A stretch of DNA of 64,000 nucleotides from Thalassospira indica (GCF_003403095.1 NZ_CP031555.1:744001-808000); one strand, 5' to 3'; numbered from the stretch's first letter, positions 29,035-42,428 are shown. Numbers and translations: made by a program. Notes: generated by a model not told the origin, from the sequence alone.

Positions 29035-30438
29035 CTAGAACGGCACATCTATGGTCAGGAAACCGGTATAGTTGCCGTGCGAGACTTCATAGCTCAGTTT
29101 TCGCCGCAACTCGAAACTGACACTGGCCGGGAAACTGCCCCATTGCTGGGTAATGCCGCCCCCGGTATCAAGATAAATATTGGTGCTTTCAACGCTGACA
29201 AACGGCTCAAGCGTCATGGAGGACTGTGCGACATCATGGATCAGGGAAAACTCCGATCGAATGCCGGTAATGTCCTCAGACCCGGTGGCGATGTTGCGAA
29301 ACCCCTGAATGCTGAGATCAAAACTCAGCGGATCATAGGCATAATCGGCCCCGGCATAATAGCGCGTCGATCCGCTGCGCCCGTAATTCTGATTGAGAAG
29401 CGATATGGTTTCGTCCTGTCCGGCAAACGGAATGATTTCATGGTTGCCAAAACCAAGTCGATAGCGCGCCTCGACCGAGGCATCAAAAAGCTGCGTGGTC
29501 GCGATGCTTCCAGGTACAAGTCCGCCACTGGTGGCGCGCGCCGCATCGACATATTCCCGCGCAGTGGTGATGTCGCCATCAAGCTGGATGCGCAGCGGCA
29601 CCGCGCCAAACTCATAGTCGGTGCCAAAACCGATACTGTTTGAAATGCTGGTACTGTCAAGCCGTTCAGCATAGCGCAGGTTATCGGGCACCGGGCCAAT
29701 CGGGGATTGGTGGATGGTGCTTTGGCCAAGGCTGATGCTGCCGCGTAGGTTAAACCAGTCTGTCACCCGCGATACGAAATAGGGCGACAGGGCAAGATTG
29801 TTCTCGCGATAGCCCAGTTGCCGGGTACCGGATTCGCCAACCGTGCTGCTCCAGCCAACCCCGATGCCAAGCACAAGCCCGTCATCAATCAGATAATCCA
29901 CACCGCTATCAATCGAGATGGTGTCGCCACTGAGGTCCGGATCATAGCCCGACCCGGTGATACGGTTTTCAAGTTCTGAATGATTGCCCGCAAGCCAGAT
30001 ACTGATCGGTGCATGCACGCTGCGCGATTGGGTCGGGAACGTCCCCGCCGCACTATCAAGGTCAAGCTTGCGCGCAAGCGATGAAAGCGCATTGCGCCCG
30101 GCCAGAATTTCGCTGGGTGTTGGTGTGCCCATGCCAAATTGCAGATGTTCGGTGGCCTGTTGCGGTGGAGAAAGGAAGCCATCAAACAACAACGGCGCCA
30201 CCCGGCTGTCATAAAGATCTTCGTCCATCTTGTCATACAGGCGGTTCATATGGCGCTGCTGATTTGCGGTCCGGGTGGTTGTCTTGTTGCGCAATACCGG
30301 TGCATCAGGCCGTGCGGCATCATCGCGGGCAAAGGCCTGCGGTATTATGGGCGGCTGGCTTATCTCCCGTCGAAGGATATAGGTAACGGCCGCCAGACAG
30401 ACCGTGGCAATCACGGCAGCTTGAAAACGCCTGTGCAT
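29035..30438 (-). CDS. Exported beta-barrel outer-membrane-like protein
   Basis: 467 residues from the ATG at 30438; upstream frame sequence lacks protein-like character. The N-terminal basic-hydrophobic segment (about 1-37, AVIATVCLAAVTYIL, then PQAFARD) looks like a signal sequence or anchor. A linker with helical DKMDEDLYDSRVAPLLFDGF follows. From about residue 150 the sequence alternates polar and hydrophobic residues with many Tyr/Gly/Asp turns, and it ends in phenylalanine (TIDVPF). These are hallmarks of an outer-membrane barrel, resembling autotransporter beta-domains without a large passenger. The function is unknown. It is divergent from the tRNA-Leu gene. Confidence 0.7.
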   Translation of the reverse strand: MHRRFQAAVIATVCLAAVTYILRREISQPPIIPQAFARDDAARPDAPVLRNKTTTRTANQQRHMNRLYDKMDEDLYDSRVAPLLFDGFLSPPQQATEHLQFGMGTPTPSEILAGRNALSSLARKLDLDSAAGTFPTQSRSVHAPISIWLAGNHSELENRITGSGYDPDLSGDTISIDSGVDYLIDDGLVLGIGVGWSSTVGESGTRQLGYRENNLALSPYFVSRVTDWFNLRGSISLGQSTIHQSPIGPVPDNLRYAERLDSTSISNSIGFGTDYEFGAVPLRIQLDGDITTAREYVDAARATSGGLVPGSIATTQLFDASVEARYRLGFGNHEIIPFAGQDETISLLNQNYGRSGSTRYYAGADYAYDPLSFDLSIQGFRNIATGSEDITGIRSEFSLIHDVAQSSMTLEPFVSVESTNIYLDTGGGITQQWGSFPASVSFELRRKLSYEVSHGNYTGFLTIDVPF

Positions 30439-30573
30439 CTGACTTTGAACGTGACTGTTTGGGTCAGTGGTCCAGCATGACAGACGAAAATGCACGGAAT
30501 ATGGAGAAACACGGGCAGTTCTGCCCCATTGCTGTTTAACCGCGCAAAGGTGCCGATTAGCGCCAATAGAATG

Positions 30574-30602
30574 TTGCGTCAAAAACCAAGCCGCGCTAGA
30601 AC
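30574..30602 (+). promoter_or_regulatory. Likely sigma-70-type promoter of tRNA-Leu
   Basis: TTGCGT and TAGAAC separated by exactly 17 bases, placing the start about 30 bases before the tRNA. Confidence 0.5.
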
Positions 30603-30638
30603 GCTTTGCACCGGCTTTGGCCGGGCCCAACGCGCGTC

Positions 30639-30725
30639 GCGGGCGTGGCGAAATTGGTAAACGCAGCGGACTTAAAATCCGTCAGCCCTAAGGCTTTGCC
30701 GGTTCAAGTCCGGCCGCCCGCACCA
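30639..30725 (+). tRNA. tRNA-Leu(UAA)
   Basis: An 87-base class II tRNA including the encoded CCA. The acceptor arm GCGGGCG pairs with CGCCCGC, and the discriminator is A. The D-arm contains AAATTGGTAAAC, the anticodon stem GCGGA pairs with TCCGT around CTTAAAA with anticodon TAA at 30673-30675. A variable arm of type II length is followed by a T arm with GGTTCAAGTCC. It reads UUA codons. I see no duplicated 3' end downstream that would mark an integrated element. Confidence 0.95.
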
Positions 30726-30874
30726 GCGCATCGGCAAACGGACCCTGTTTACGGTCCCGGCACCAAATTGCCGAATTCCTGTCATCAAATCCTCTGCATT
30801 GTATTTCATCCTGCAAGCATCCCGGCACAGGTTTGCTGTGGATGTTGTTTCATCCCCAATGCAGGAGAATGAAG

Positions 30875-30931
30875 ATGGTTCACTTGATCGCCATTGGTGT
30901 CATTGCCGCCGCCGCACTGGTCGTAACCTGA
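30875..30931 (+). CDS. Possible 18-residue hydrophobic peptide
   Basis: MVHLIAIGVIAAAALVVT followed by TGA. The ATG at 30875 has GGAG seven bases upstream; another ATG at 30869 is too close to it. The peptide is almost wholly hydrophobic and could be a membrane microprotein or an upstream ORF of the P-type ATPase gene, which starts 90 bases later. It may also be chance or a remnant of a longer gene. The rest of 30726-31020 shows nothing else. Confidence 0.3.
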   Translation: MVHLIAIGVIAAAALVVT

Positions 30932-31020
30932 TGATCAATCGGTGACTTCTTGTATGAGATGCTGCAGTGCGATAGGATCCGTGATGTGCGTATTCACGCC
31001 ATTAACAGGCCAGCATTGCC

Positions 31021-33762
31021 ATGAACAAAGTCGCTGCCAAATCCACAGAACTTTCGGGCGTACCGATCCAGCAGGACGGCGCATGGCACGCACTACCCGC
31101 CGATCAGGCTCTTGAGGATTTCCAAACAAGCCCGCAAGGCCTTGATGCAGAACAAGCATCCGAACGTCTGGCGCAATATGGCCCCAACCGGCTTGATCCG
31201 CCGCGTCGACGAGGGCCGCTGATCCGGTTTTTGTCGCAGTTTAACAATGTGCTGATTTATGTCCTGCTGCTGGCAGCCCTTGTCACGGCGGCCTTGGCGC
31301 ATTGGGTCGACACGTCGGTCATTCTGGCGGTGGTGGTGATCAATGCCATCATCGGCTTTGTGCAGGAAGGCCGGGCCGAAAGCGCACTTGAAGCAATCCG
31401 TAATATGCTGTCACTCGCCGCCATCGTCGAGCGGGCAGGGCGTAAAATCGAAATCCCCGCCGAAGACGTCGTGCCGGGCGATATCATCCATCTGCAATCG
31501 GGGGACAAGGTTCCGGCGGATTTGCGCCTGATCCGGGTCAAGGGCCTGCAAATTCAGGAAGCCATTCTGACGGGCGAATCTGTACCCGTCGATAAGGCGG
31601 TTTCCCCCGTCGCCGAGGACGCGGCACTTGGTGATCGTTTTTCCATGGCCTATTCCGGCACCATGGTCACCCACGGGCAGGGCTGTGGCGTGGTTGTGGC
31701 CACCGGGGCCAAAACCGAAATCGGCCGCATCAGCGCGCTTCTGTCCGAGGTCACCACCCTGACCACGCCACTTCTGCGGCAAATGTCGACCTTCGGGCGG
31801 AAGCTCAGTGCCGCCATCATGGCGGTGGCCTTCGTGACCTTTGCCATTGGCGTCTGGGTGCATGGCCGCGGCGCGGCTGACATGTTTGTCGGTGCGGTCG
31901 CGCTCGCCGTCGCCGCCATCCCCGAAGGCCTGCCTGCCATCATGACCATCGCGCTTGCCACCGGCGTGCAGCGCATGGCCGCACGGCGCGCGATCATTCG
32001 CCGTCTGCCGGTGGTGGAGGCATTGGGCTCGGTCAGCGTCATCTGCTCGGACAAGACCGGCACGCTGACGCGTAACGAAATGACGGTGCAGTCGCTCGCC
32101 ACCGGCAAGCATCTTTATGCCGTCACCGGCACAGGATACCGGCCCGAAGGCGCCTTTGAGCTGGATGGCAAGCCCGTCAAACCGGATGACCATCCCGGCC
32201 TGACCGAAATGGCGCGCGGGGCACTTTTGTGCAGCGATGCCGGTCTGCATGAAAGTGATGGTCAATGGTCGGTCGATGGCGACCCGACCGAAGGCGCACT
32301 GGTGGCCCTTGCCATGAAGGCAGAACTGGAACCCGGCACTGAAAACCGTCAATTGCCGCGCCACGACGTTATCCCGTTTGAATCCGAACATCGTTTCATG
32401 GCGACCCTGCATCACCATGCCGAAGGCCATGGCTTCATCTATGTCAAAGGCGCGCCGGAACGTATCCTTGCCATGTGCAACTCTCAGGGCGGACCGGATT
32501 ATCAGGAAGTCCTGGATCGTCCCTATTGGGAAGCCCGCATGCAGGAAATGGCCGAAAATGGCCAGCGGGTTCTCGCACTCGCCTTCCGCCCGACCCATAA
32601 CGGCCATCACCAGCTGGTGTTTGACGACGTCAAACAGGATCTGGTCTTGATCGGCCTTTATGGTCTGGTTGATCCGCCGCGCGACGAAGCCATCGCTGCC
32701 GTTGCCAAATGCCGTGCAGCCGGGATTGCGGTTAAAATGATCACCGGCGACCATGCGATCACGGCGGGTGCCATTGCCCGCCAACTCGGCCTTGGCGATG
32801 GCGAACCTGTGGTCAGCGGCCATGAGCTTGACGGGCTTGATGACGACGCATTGCGCGCCGTTGCCCAAAAGTCCCACGTTTTCGCCCGCACCAGTCCCGA
32901 ACATAAACTGCGTCTGGTCAAGGCCCTGCAGGCTGAGGGCCATGTCGTTGCCATGACCGGCGATGGCGTTAATGACGCCCCGGCGCTCAAGCGCGCCGAT
33001 GTTGGCGTTGCCATGGGCCAAAAGGGCAACGAGGCCGCCAAGGAAGCCGCCGAAATGGTGCTGGTCGATGACAATTTTGCATCGATCGCCGCCGCGGTCG
33101 AAGAAGGCCGAACGGTTTACGACAATCTGGTCAAATCGATCCTGTTCATCCTGCCGAGCAGCGGCGGAGAAGCCCTGACCATTGTCATGGCGCTGGCCTT
33201 GGGGCAGTTGCTGCCGATCACCGCACCACAAATCCTGTGGGTTAATATGATCACCGCGGTGACACTCGCACTTGCCCTTGCGTTTGAACCGGCCGAAGAC
33301 AATGTTATGAAACGTCAACCGCGCAGGCGCGATGCGCCGTTGCTATCGGGCTTTCTGATCTGGCGGACGATTTTTGTCTCGCTCATTTTGGTGGCTGGTG
33401 TGTACGGCGTGTTTGTCTGGTTCCAGAACCGTGGGGCGGACCTTGAAGTGTCGCGCACGGTCGCGGTCAACACGCTTGTGATGTTTGAACTGTTCTATTT
33501 GTTCAACGCGCGTTTCCTGACCGCATCGGCATTCAACAGACAAGGGCTTTTGGGCAGTCGGGCGGTGTTGATTGCGGTCGCACTGGTCGTGCTTTTCCAG
33601 CTGATCTACACCTATGCCCCGCCGATGCAGTATCTGTTTGAAAGTGTCGCCATCCCGCCGCTTGGCTGGGCGATGGCCGTCGGTGTCGGGTTCAGCGTCT
33701 TTGTGCTGGTCGAAATTGAAAAGGCTTGCCTGCGACACTGGCAGAAACGCAAGACAGGGTAA
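31021..33762 (+). CDS. P-type cation-transporting ATPase (P2 / calcium-pump-like)
   Basis: 913 residues. Cytoplasmic N-terminal cation-ATPase domain (about 20-90), actuator domain with the TGES motif (about 183), the M4 motif AAIPEGLPA, phosphorylation motif DKTGTLT with D344, the nucleotide domain with KGAPE, the hinge MITGDH and GDGVNDAPALK, then the C-terminal transmembrane domain. The architecture is that of Ca2+/Na+,K+-type pumps. In M6 the normal calcium-pump NxxTD becomes NMITAV, so an aspartate coordinating the ion is missing. The transported cation is therefore uncertain. The ribosome site is weak (AACAGGCC). There is no second subunit nearby. Confidence 0.92.
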   Translation: MNKVAAKSTELSGVPIQQDGAWHALPADQALEDFQTSPQGLDAEQASERLAQYGPNRLDPPRRRGPLIRFLSQFNNVLIYVLLLAALVTAALAHWVDTSVILAVVVINAIIGFVQEGRAESALEAIRNMLSLAAIVERAGRKIEIPAEDVVPGDIIHLQSGDKVPADLRLIRVKGLQIQEAILTGESVPVDKAVSPVAEDAALGDRFSMAYSGTMVTHGQGCGVVVATGAKTEIGRISALLSEVTTLTTPLLRQMSTFGRKLSAAIMAVAFVTFAIGVWVHGRGAADMFVGAVALAVAAIPEGLPAIMTIALATGVQRMAARRAIIRRLPVVEALGSVSVICSDKTGTLTRNEMTVQSLATGKHLYAVTGTGYRPEGAFELDGKPVKPDDHPGLTEMARGALLCSDAGLHESDGQWSVDGDPTEGALVALAMKAELEPGTENRQLPRHDVIPFESEHRFMATLHHHAEGHGFIYVKGAPERILAMCNSQGGPDYQEVLDRPYWEARMQEMAENGQRVLALAFRPTHNGHHQLVFDDVKQDLVLIGLYGLVDPPRDEAIAAVAKCRAAGIAVKMITGDHAITAGAIARQLGLGDGEPVVSGHELDGLDDDALRAVAQKSHVFARTSPEHKLRLVKALQAEGHVVAMTGDGVNDAPALKRADVGVAMGQKGNEAAKEAAEMVLVDDNFASIAAAVEEGRTVYDNLVKSILFILPSSGGEALTIVMALALGQLLPITAPQILWVNMITAVTLALALAFEPAEDNVMKRQPRRRDAPLLSGFLIWRTIFVSLILVAGVYGVFVWFQNRGADLEVSRTVAVNTLVMFELFYLFNARFLTASAFNRQGLLGSRAVLIAVALVVLFQLIYTYAPPMQYLFESVAIPPLGWAMAVGVGFSVFVLVEIEKACLRHWQKRKTG

Positions 33763-33832
33763 TGTTTACCGGATGTAAAGCAGATGCCGCCTATCCATAA
33801 CGCATCGCCGCAATCACGTGTCAGGCTGCCCT

Positions 33833-34222
33833 ATGCCGTTACCAGATGAAGACGAAGGCCCGCGCAAGAAAGAACGGATTGGCAAATATGTTGCCCCCGA
33901 AGAGCGCGCAGCCAATATCGTCAAACAGCTTGATGAATTCCTCCGCAAGGGGCCGAGCAAGGGGCTGAAATATTCCCGTTGGCAGCAACTGGCCTGGTAT
34001 GAGATCGTCGATGAAATCAAGCGCGCCGAAATGGCCCAGAAAAATCAGGACACCCTGACCAAGTCCGCCTTCCTCAGTCTGGCAATTGGCTTTGGTACGG
34101 TCGGCTTCTGGGGGCTGGTGCTGGTGGCGGGCAATGGCTTGGGCGCAATTGCCGCTGGCGTCATCGTGATTGCCGGTCTTGTTGTCTGGCGCGCCTTGTC
34201 CAAGGCAAAATGGTTCAAATAA
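33833..34222 (+). CDS. Small membrane-anchored protein, unknown
   Basis: 129 residues from the ATG at 33833; GTG at 33818 is in frame. The N-terminal 80 residues are charged and helical (KERIGKYVAPEERAANIVKQLDEFL), followed by two hydrophobic helices (about 82-120) and a short basic tail. I do not recognise the family. It follows the ATPase gene by 70 bases and precedes the DUF3572-type gene by 27 bases, so the last two probably form an operon. Confidence 0.7.
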   Translation: MPLPDEDEGPRKKERIGKYVAPEERAANIVKQLDEFLRKGPSKGLKYSRWQQLAWYEIVDEIKRAEMAQKNQDTLTKSAFLSLAIGFGTVGFWGLVLVAGNGLGAIAAGVIVIAGLVVWRALSKAKWFK

Positions 34223-34249
34223 CAGTCTATCACGCAGGCATTCGCACAT

Positions 34250-34525
34250 ATGAACAAGGAAGCTGCCGAAACTCTCGCCATTCGCGCCATCGCTCATATC
34301 GCGGGCGACGACGAATTGCTGCAGGGGTTGATCGCGCAAACCGGCATGGGGCTTGATGATCTCAAAGCCGGGATCGCCTCGAACGAGGTGCAATGTGGTG
34401 CGCTTGAATTTCTGCTGTCGCACGAGCCGTTTCTGATGCGCTTTGTCGAGGAGTCGGGCTATGCCCCCGAAGATCCGGCGCGCGCCCAGATTGTGCTGTC
34501 CGGCGGACCGATCTGGCAGGACTGA
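34250..34525 (+). CDS. DUF3572-type small protein
   Basis: 91 residues, all helical by eye, resembling the DUF3572 family common in Rhodospirillales and Rhizobiales: EAAETLAIRAIAHIAGDDELL, a TGMGLDDL segment and ALEFLLSHEPFLMRF. No function is known. An AAGGAAG-like site lies inside the start; the ATG at 34250 follows CACATATGAACAAGG. It is the last gene of the plus-strand run that begins with the ATPase and is convergent with the GNAT gene. Confidence 0.75.
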   Translation: MNKEAAETLAIRAIAHIAGDDELLQGLIAQTGMGLDDLKAGIASNEVQCGALEFLLSHEPFLMRFVEESGYAPEDPARAQIVLSGGPIWQD

Positions 34526-34551
34526 CGGTCCCGGCCCGGCAAAACACCAGC

Positions 34552-35091
34552 CTAGGCGGTGATTAATTCAGGCGGATTGGGAATATCGGTAAGGCTGTCG
34601 GTGCGCAGCAGCCCGAAAATCACAGAATCACGAATGCCGATATGGGTTTGCCACTCGCCGCGCAGAACACCCTCGCGGGTGAAGCCCAGCTTTTCAAATG
34701 TTCTGATCGACGCGTGATTGTCCGGGTCGATATCGGCAAACACCCGGCGCGCGGTGGTATTTTCAAACAGATACCGGATCGCGGCATAAAGACCACGTGC
34801 GGCGTAATTCCGACCGCGTGCGGCCGGGGTCACCATACAGGCCGCTTCCCAGACATCCTCGTCACGTCCGACATTATAAAGCGCAATACGTCCAAGGGCC
34901 GGTCCATCCGGTGTCTCGCAGATCACCCATGATGTCGCTTCAAACCCGGTTGTCCATTCGCGCAATTTGGCAATTGTCGCATCAAGATCGGCAAAGGCCG
35001 GGTCAGGAAGCCAGGTACAGCAATCCGGATCACCGAAAATGCGGTGCAATGCGGCGCCATCTGCCGCCGGGTCAAGGGGACGTAAAAACAT
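34552..35091 (-). CDS. GNAT-family N-acetyltransferase
   Basis: 179 residues of the RimJ/RimL-like GNAT group. The acetyl-CoA loop appears as VTPAARGRNYAARGL, and the later NHASIRTFEKLGFTREGVLRGEW is the characteristic final motif. It probably acetylates an amino group of a protein, peptide or small molecule; the substrate cannot be told. The ATG at 35091 begins MFLRPLDP, the usual family start; longer in-frame extensions would run into uppP. The uppP stop lies 38 bases upstream on the same strand, so the two may be co-transcribed. Confidence 0.88.
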   Translation of the reverse strand: MFLRPLDPAADGAALHRIFGDPDCCTWLPDPAFADLDATIAKLREWTTGFEATSWVICETPDGPALGRIALYNVGRDEDVWEAACMVTPAARGRNYAARGLYAAIRYLFENTTARRVFADIDPDNHASIRTFEKLGFTREGVLRGEWQTHIGIRDSVIFGLLRTDSLTDIPNPPELITA

Positions 35092-35129
35092 GTGGGGCTC
35101 TTGGGTATGCGTTGGACGGTGGTGGTTGA

Positions 35130-35960
35130 TTAGCTCAGGAACGGAAGGGGCGCACCGCCATAGACGTAAATCCACACCAGAAGTCCGCCGCCCAGCAAAA
35201 TGCGATAGATGGCAAACGGCGTGAAGCTGGATCGTTTCAGCCAGCTCATCAGAAGGGCGATGGCAATCAGGGCGGTGATAAACGACAGACCCGCTGCAAG
35301 CAGAACATCTTCGGTCAGGTTGATGTCGCCCGCCTGATGCAAATCGATCCCTGCCAGCAACCCGGCACCGAGAATGACCGGGATCGACATCAGCATCGAA
35401 AACTGCGCCGCGTCCGATCGTTCATACCCCATGAAGCGCGCAGCCGTCATGGTGATGCCCGACCGGCTGGTACCCGGCACAAGGGCCAGAACCTGTGCAA
35501 GTCCGATAAACAGGGCACCGCCCCAGCGCATATGTTCAAGACGGTTGATCGTCATACCAACCTTGTCGGCAAGCCAAAGCAATATCCCAAAGCCAAGTGT
35601 GGTCCAGGCAATGATTTCAACAGAGCGCAGCTGTTCCTCGATCCCGGAAACCTTGAAATAGAATCCGACGGCAATCACCGGGATGGTGGCAAGCACGATA
35701 TGAAGGGCAAGGCGGGCACCGGGGTTGATTCGCCCGGTAAACAGCCGGACGAATCCGCCAAGCATGGCAAACACATCACGCCAGAAATAGATCAAAACAG
35801 CAGCCAAAGTACCGACATGCACCGCAACGTCTACCAACAAACCCTGATCCGCGCTGCCGGTGAGGGCAGGGGCCAGGACAAGGTGGCCAGATGAACTGAT
35901 CGGGAGAAATTCGGTGATCCCTTGAACGATCGCCAGAAGAATAATGTGCTGTAGGGTCAC
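35130..35960 (-). CDS. uppP: Undecaprenyl-diphosphatase (BacA family)
   Basis: 276 residues with about eight membrane helices. UppP dephosphorylates undecaprenyl diphosphate at the membrane, recycling the lipid carrier for peptidoglycan and other polymers, and gives bacitracin resistance. The two signature motifs QGITEFLPISSSGHL (near residue 13) and PGTSRSG (near 165) are present. I chose the GTG at 35960, which follows GAGGCGGG; a TTG nine codons upstream lacks a clear site. The gene is divergent from gltD across a region of inverted repeats. Confidence 0.93.
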   Translation of the reverse strand: MTLQHIILLAIVQGITEFLPISSSGHLVLAPALTGSADQGLLVDVAVHVGTLAAVLIYFWRDVFAMLGGFVRLFTGRINPGARLALHIVLATIPVIAVGFYFKVSGIEEQLRSVEIIAWTTLGFGILLWLADKVGMTINRLEHMRWGGALFIGLAQVLALVPGTSRSGITMTAARFMGYERSDAAQFSMLMSIPVILGAGLLAGIDLHQAGDINLTEDVLLAAGLSFITALIAIALLMSWLKRSSFTPFAIYRILLGGGLLVWIYVYGGAPLPFLS

Positions 35961-36033
35961 GCCCGCCTCTGTGGCTGTTCGCTGCAAAAACTGATCGCTT
36001 ATAGCAGTTTAGCCCATTTTGGCGAAACGCATA

Positions 36034-36056
36034 AATAGTACCATAATGGTACTATT
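36034..36056. promoter_or_regulatory. Perfect inverted repeat 1 between uppP and gltD
   Basis: AATAGTACCA and TGGTACTATT with a TAA spacer, 10-bp perfect arms. It looks like a dimeric repressor site. It lies 74 bases upstream of the uppP start and 170 bases before gltD. No protein is assigned. Confidence 0.6.
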
Positions 36057-36074
36057 GAAACAATGTTGCGGTCA

Positions 36075-36097
36075 TTTTCCGAGGCACTCTCGGAAAA
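36075..36097. promoter_or_regulatory. Perfect inverted repeat 2 upstream of gltD
   Basis: TTTTCCGAG and CTCGGAAAA with a 5-base spacer GCACT. The arms are 9-bp perfect. It could be an operator or an RNA hairpin; no T run follows, so termination on the plus strand is unlikely. Confidence 0.5.
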
Positions 36098-36098
36098 A

Positions 36099-36115
36099 CC
36101 GGAAAATTTGTCCGG
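36099..36115. promoter_or_regulatory. Inverted repeat 3 upstream of gltD
   Basis: CCGGA and TCCGG with a 7-base spacer, directly abutting repeat 2. A TTGACC (36134-36139) lies downstream with 17 bases to TGGATT, a weak candidate promoter for gltD. Confidence 0.4.
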
Positions 36116-36225
36116 ATATTTAAGTCAGCAATATTGACCTAAATGATATTTTGTGCTGGATTCTTGCGTGTTCGACACGTATACAGAGCAAAACCCGCAA
36201 CATAAAACCCTTCCAGAGGGCCGTC

Positions 36226-37656
36226 ATGACAGAAAAGATGCTGACATTTGTTCATCTTGAACAAAAATATCCGCACAAAAGAGAAGCGTCCGAGCGCCGC
36301 ACGGATTTCAACGAAATTTATGCACCGTTTGATGACAATAGTGCCGCCGATCAATCATCGCGCTGCTCGCAGTGTGGAGTGCCATTCTGCCAGGCGCATT
36401 GCCCGCTTTATAACAACATCCCCGATTGGCTGCGCCTGACCACCGAAGGTCGCCTTGAAGAGGCTTATGCCATCTCGGCTGCAACCAACAACATGCCCGA
36501 AGTCACCGGTCGCATCTGCCCGCAGGATCGCCTGTGTGAAGGCAATTGTGTGATCGAACAGTCGACCCACGGCGCTGTTACCATCGGTTCTGTTGAAAAA
36601 TACATCACCGACACTGCCTTTGCGAATGGCTGGGTGAAGCCGCCGAAACCGGCCAAGGAAAATGGCATGTCGGTTGGCATCATCGGCGGTGGTCCGGGCG
36701 GTATGGCCGCGGCCGAACAGCTGCGCCTCAAAGGTTACGAAGTCCATATCTATGACCGTTATGACCGCATGGGCGGGCTGCTGGTTTATGGTATTCCGGG
36801 CTTCAAACTTGAAAAGGATGTCGTCGAACGCCGTGTGAAGCTTCTCGAAGAAGGTGGTGTTGTCATGCACACCGAATTCGAGGTTGGCCGCGATGCGACC
36901 CTTGATGACCTGCGCAAGAAACATGACAGCGTTCTGATCGCGACCGGCGTTTACAAGGCCCGCGAACTGAAGCTGCCCGGTGCCGGTCTTGGCAACGTCT
37001 ATCCGGCACTTGAATACCTGACCACGTCCAACCGCCACGGCCTGGGTGACACGGTTCCGGCTTACGAAGACGGAACGCTGAATGCCAAGGACAAGAATGT
37101 TGTCGTGATCGGTGGTGGTGATACCGCCATGGACTGTGTCCGTACTGCGATCCGTCAGGGTGCCAAATCGGTCAAGTGTCTCTATCGCCGTGACCGTGCA
37201 AACATGCCGGGCTCGCAGCGCGAAGTCGCCAATGCCGAGGAAGAAGGTGTCGAGTTTGTCTGGCTGACCAACCCCGAAGCCTTTGTCGGCGATGACAAAG
37301 TAACCGGTGTGCGTGCGGTCAAGATGCGCCTTGGTGCCCCGGATGCCGGTGGCCGTCAAAGCCCGGAAATCATCGAAGGTTCAAGCTACACCATGGATGC
37401 CGACATGGTCATCCTGGCGCTTGGTTTCGAACCCGAAGACCTGCCGACCCTGTTTGATGCGCCGGAACTGGGTGTGTCGCGTTGGGGGACGGTCAAGATC
37501 GACTTCCGCACCATGATGACCAATCTCGATGGCGTGTTTGCTGCGGGTGATATTGCCCGTGGTGCCTCGCTTGTGGTCTGGGCAATTCGTGATGGCCGTG
37601 ATGCGGCTGACCGGATTGATGAGTATTTGCTGGCGCGCAAAGAAGCTGCTGCTTAA
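36226..37656 (+). CDS. gltD: Glutamate synthase (NADPH) small subunit
   Basis: 476 residues. GltD oxidises NADPH and passes electrons through FAD and iron-sulphur clusters to GltB for reductive transfer of the glutamine amide to 2-oxoglutarate. The N-terminal cysteine motifs CSQCGVPFCQAHC and CPQDRLCEGNC bind two [4Fe-4S] clusters. FAD- and NADPH-binding GxGxxG sites appear as GGGPGGMAAAEQL and VIGGGDTAMDC. The C-terminal AAGDIARGASLV is typical. The ATG at 36226 follows AGAGGG; the frame is open further upstream without family sequence. It precedes gltB by 29 bases. Confidence 0.96.
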   Translation: MTEKMLTFVHLEQKYPHKREASERRTDFNEIYAPFDDNSAADQSSRCSQCGVPFCQAHCPLYNNIPDWLRLTTEGRLEEAYAISAATNNMPEVTGRICPQDRLCEGNCVIEQSTHGAVTIGSVEKYITDTAFANGWVKPPKPAKENGMSVGIIGGGPGGMAAAEQLRLKGYEVHIYDRYDRMGGLLVYGIPGFKLEKDVVERRVKLLEEGGVVMHTEFEVGRDATLDDLRKKHDSVLIATGVYKARELKLPGAGLGNVYPALEYLTTSNRHGLGDTVPAYEDGTLNAKDKNVVVIGGGDTAMDCVRTAIRQGAKSVKCLYRRDRANMPGSQREVANAEEEGVEFVWLTNPEAFVGDDKVTGVRAVKMRLGAPDAGGRQSPEIIEGSSYTMDADMVILALGFEPEDLPTLFDAPELGVSRWGTVKIDFRTMMTNLDGVFAAGDIARGASLVVWAIRDGRDAADRIDEYLLARKEAAA

Positions 37657-37685
37657 GCCCGCTGCCGCATTAGGAGAGAGACGAT

Positions 37686-42251
<4,566 letters not shown>

Positions 42252-42306
42252 TCCCTCACGCTTTTGCGCAAGCTCCCTTGTCCAACACACCTGGACAAAC
42301 GAACTC

Positions 42307-42334
42307 GCCCCGTACTTCGGTACGGGGCTTTTTT
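42307..42334 (+). terminator. Rho-independent terminator after gltB
   Basis: GCCCCGTAC pairs with GTACGGGGC around TTCG, followed by six T. Confidence 0.92.
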
Positions 42335-42428
42335 CTTTGCGGGCGAGCTTGCTGGGAGACGCAAAGTCGCGCCAATGCCTGCGCTCCCGCTGGGAACGTC
42401 ACGACGTAACGATCTGCGGTATTGCTGG

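Noticed and set aside
30639..31020. Possible integrated element at the tRNA-Leu 3' end
   Set aside because: No integrase gene and no repeat of the tRNA 3' end are visible in the window; the downstream genes look chromosomal.
31411..33318. A 635-codon open frame antisense to the P-type ATPase gene
   Set aside because: It is the shadow of a gene with complete P-type ATPase motifs; the translated sequence has no recognisable domain and no ribosome site.
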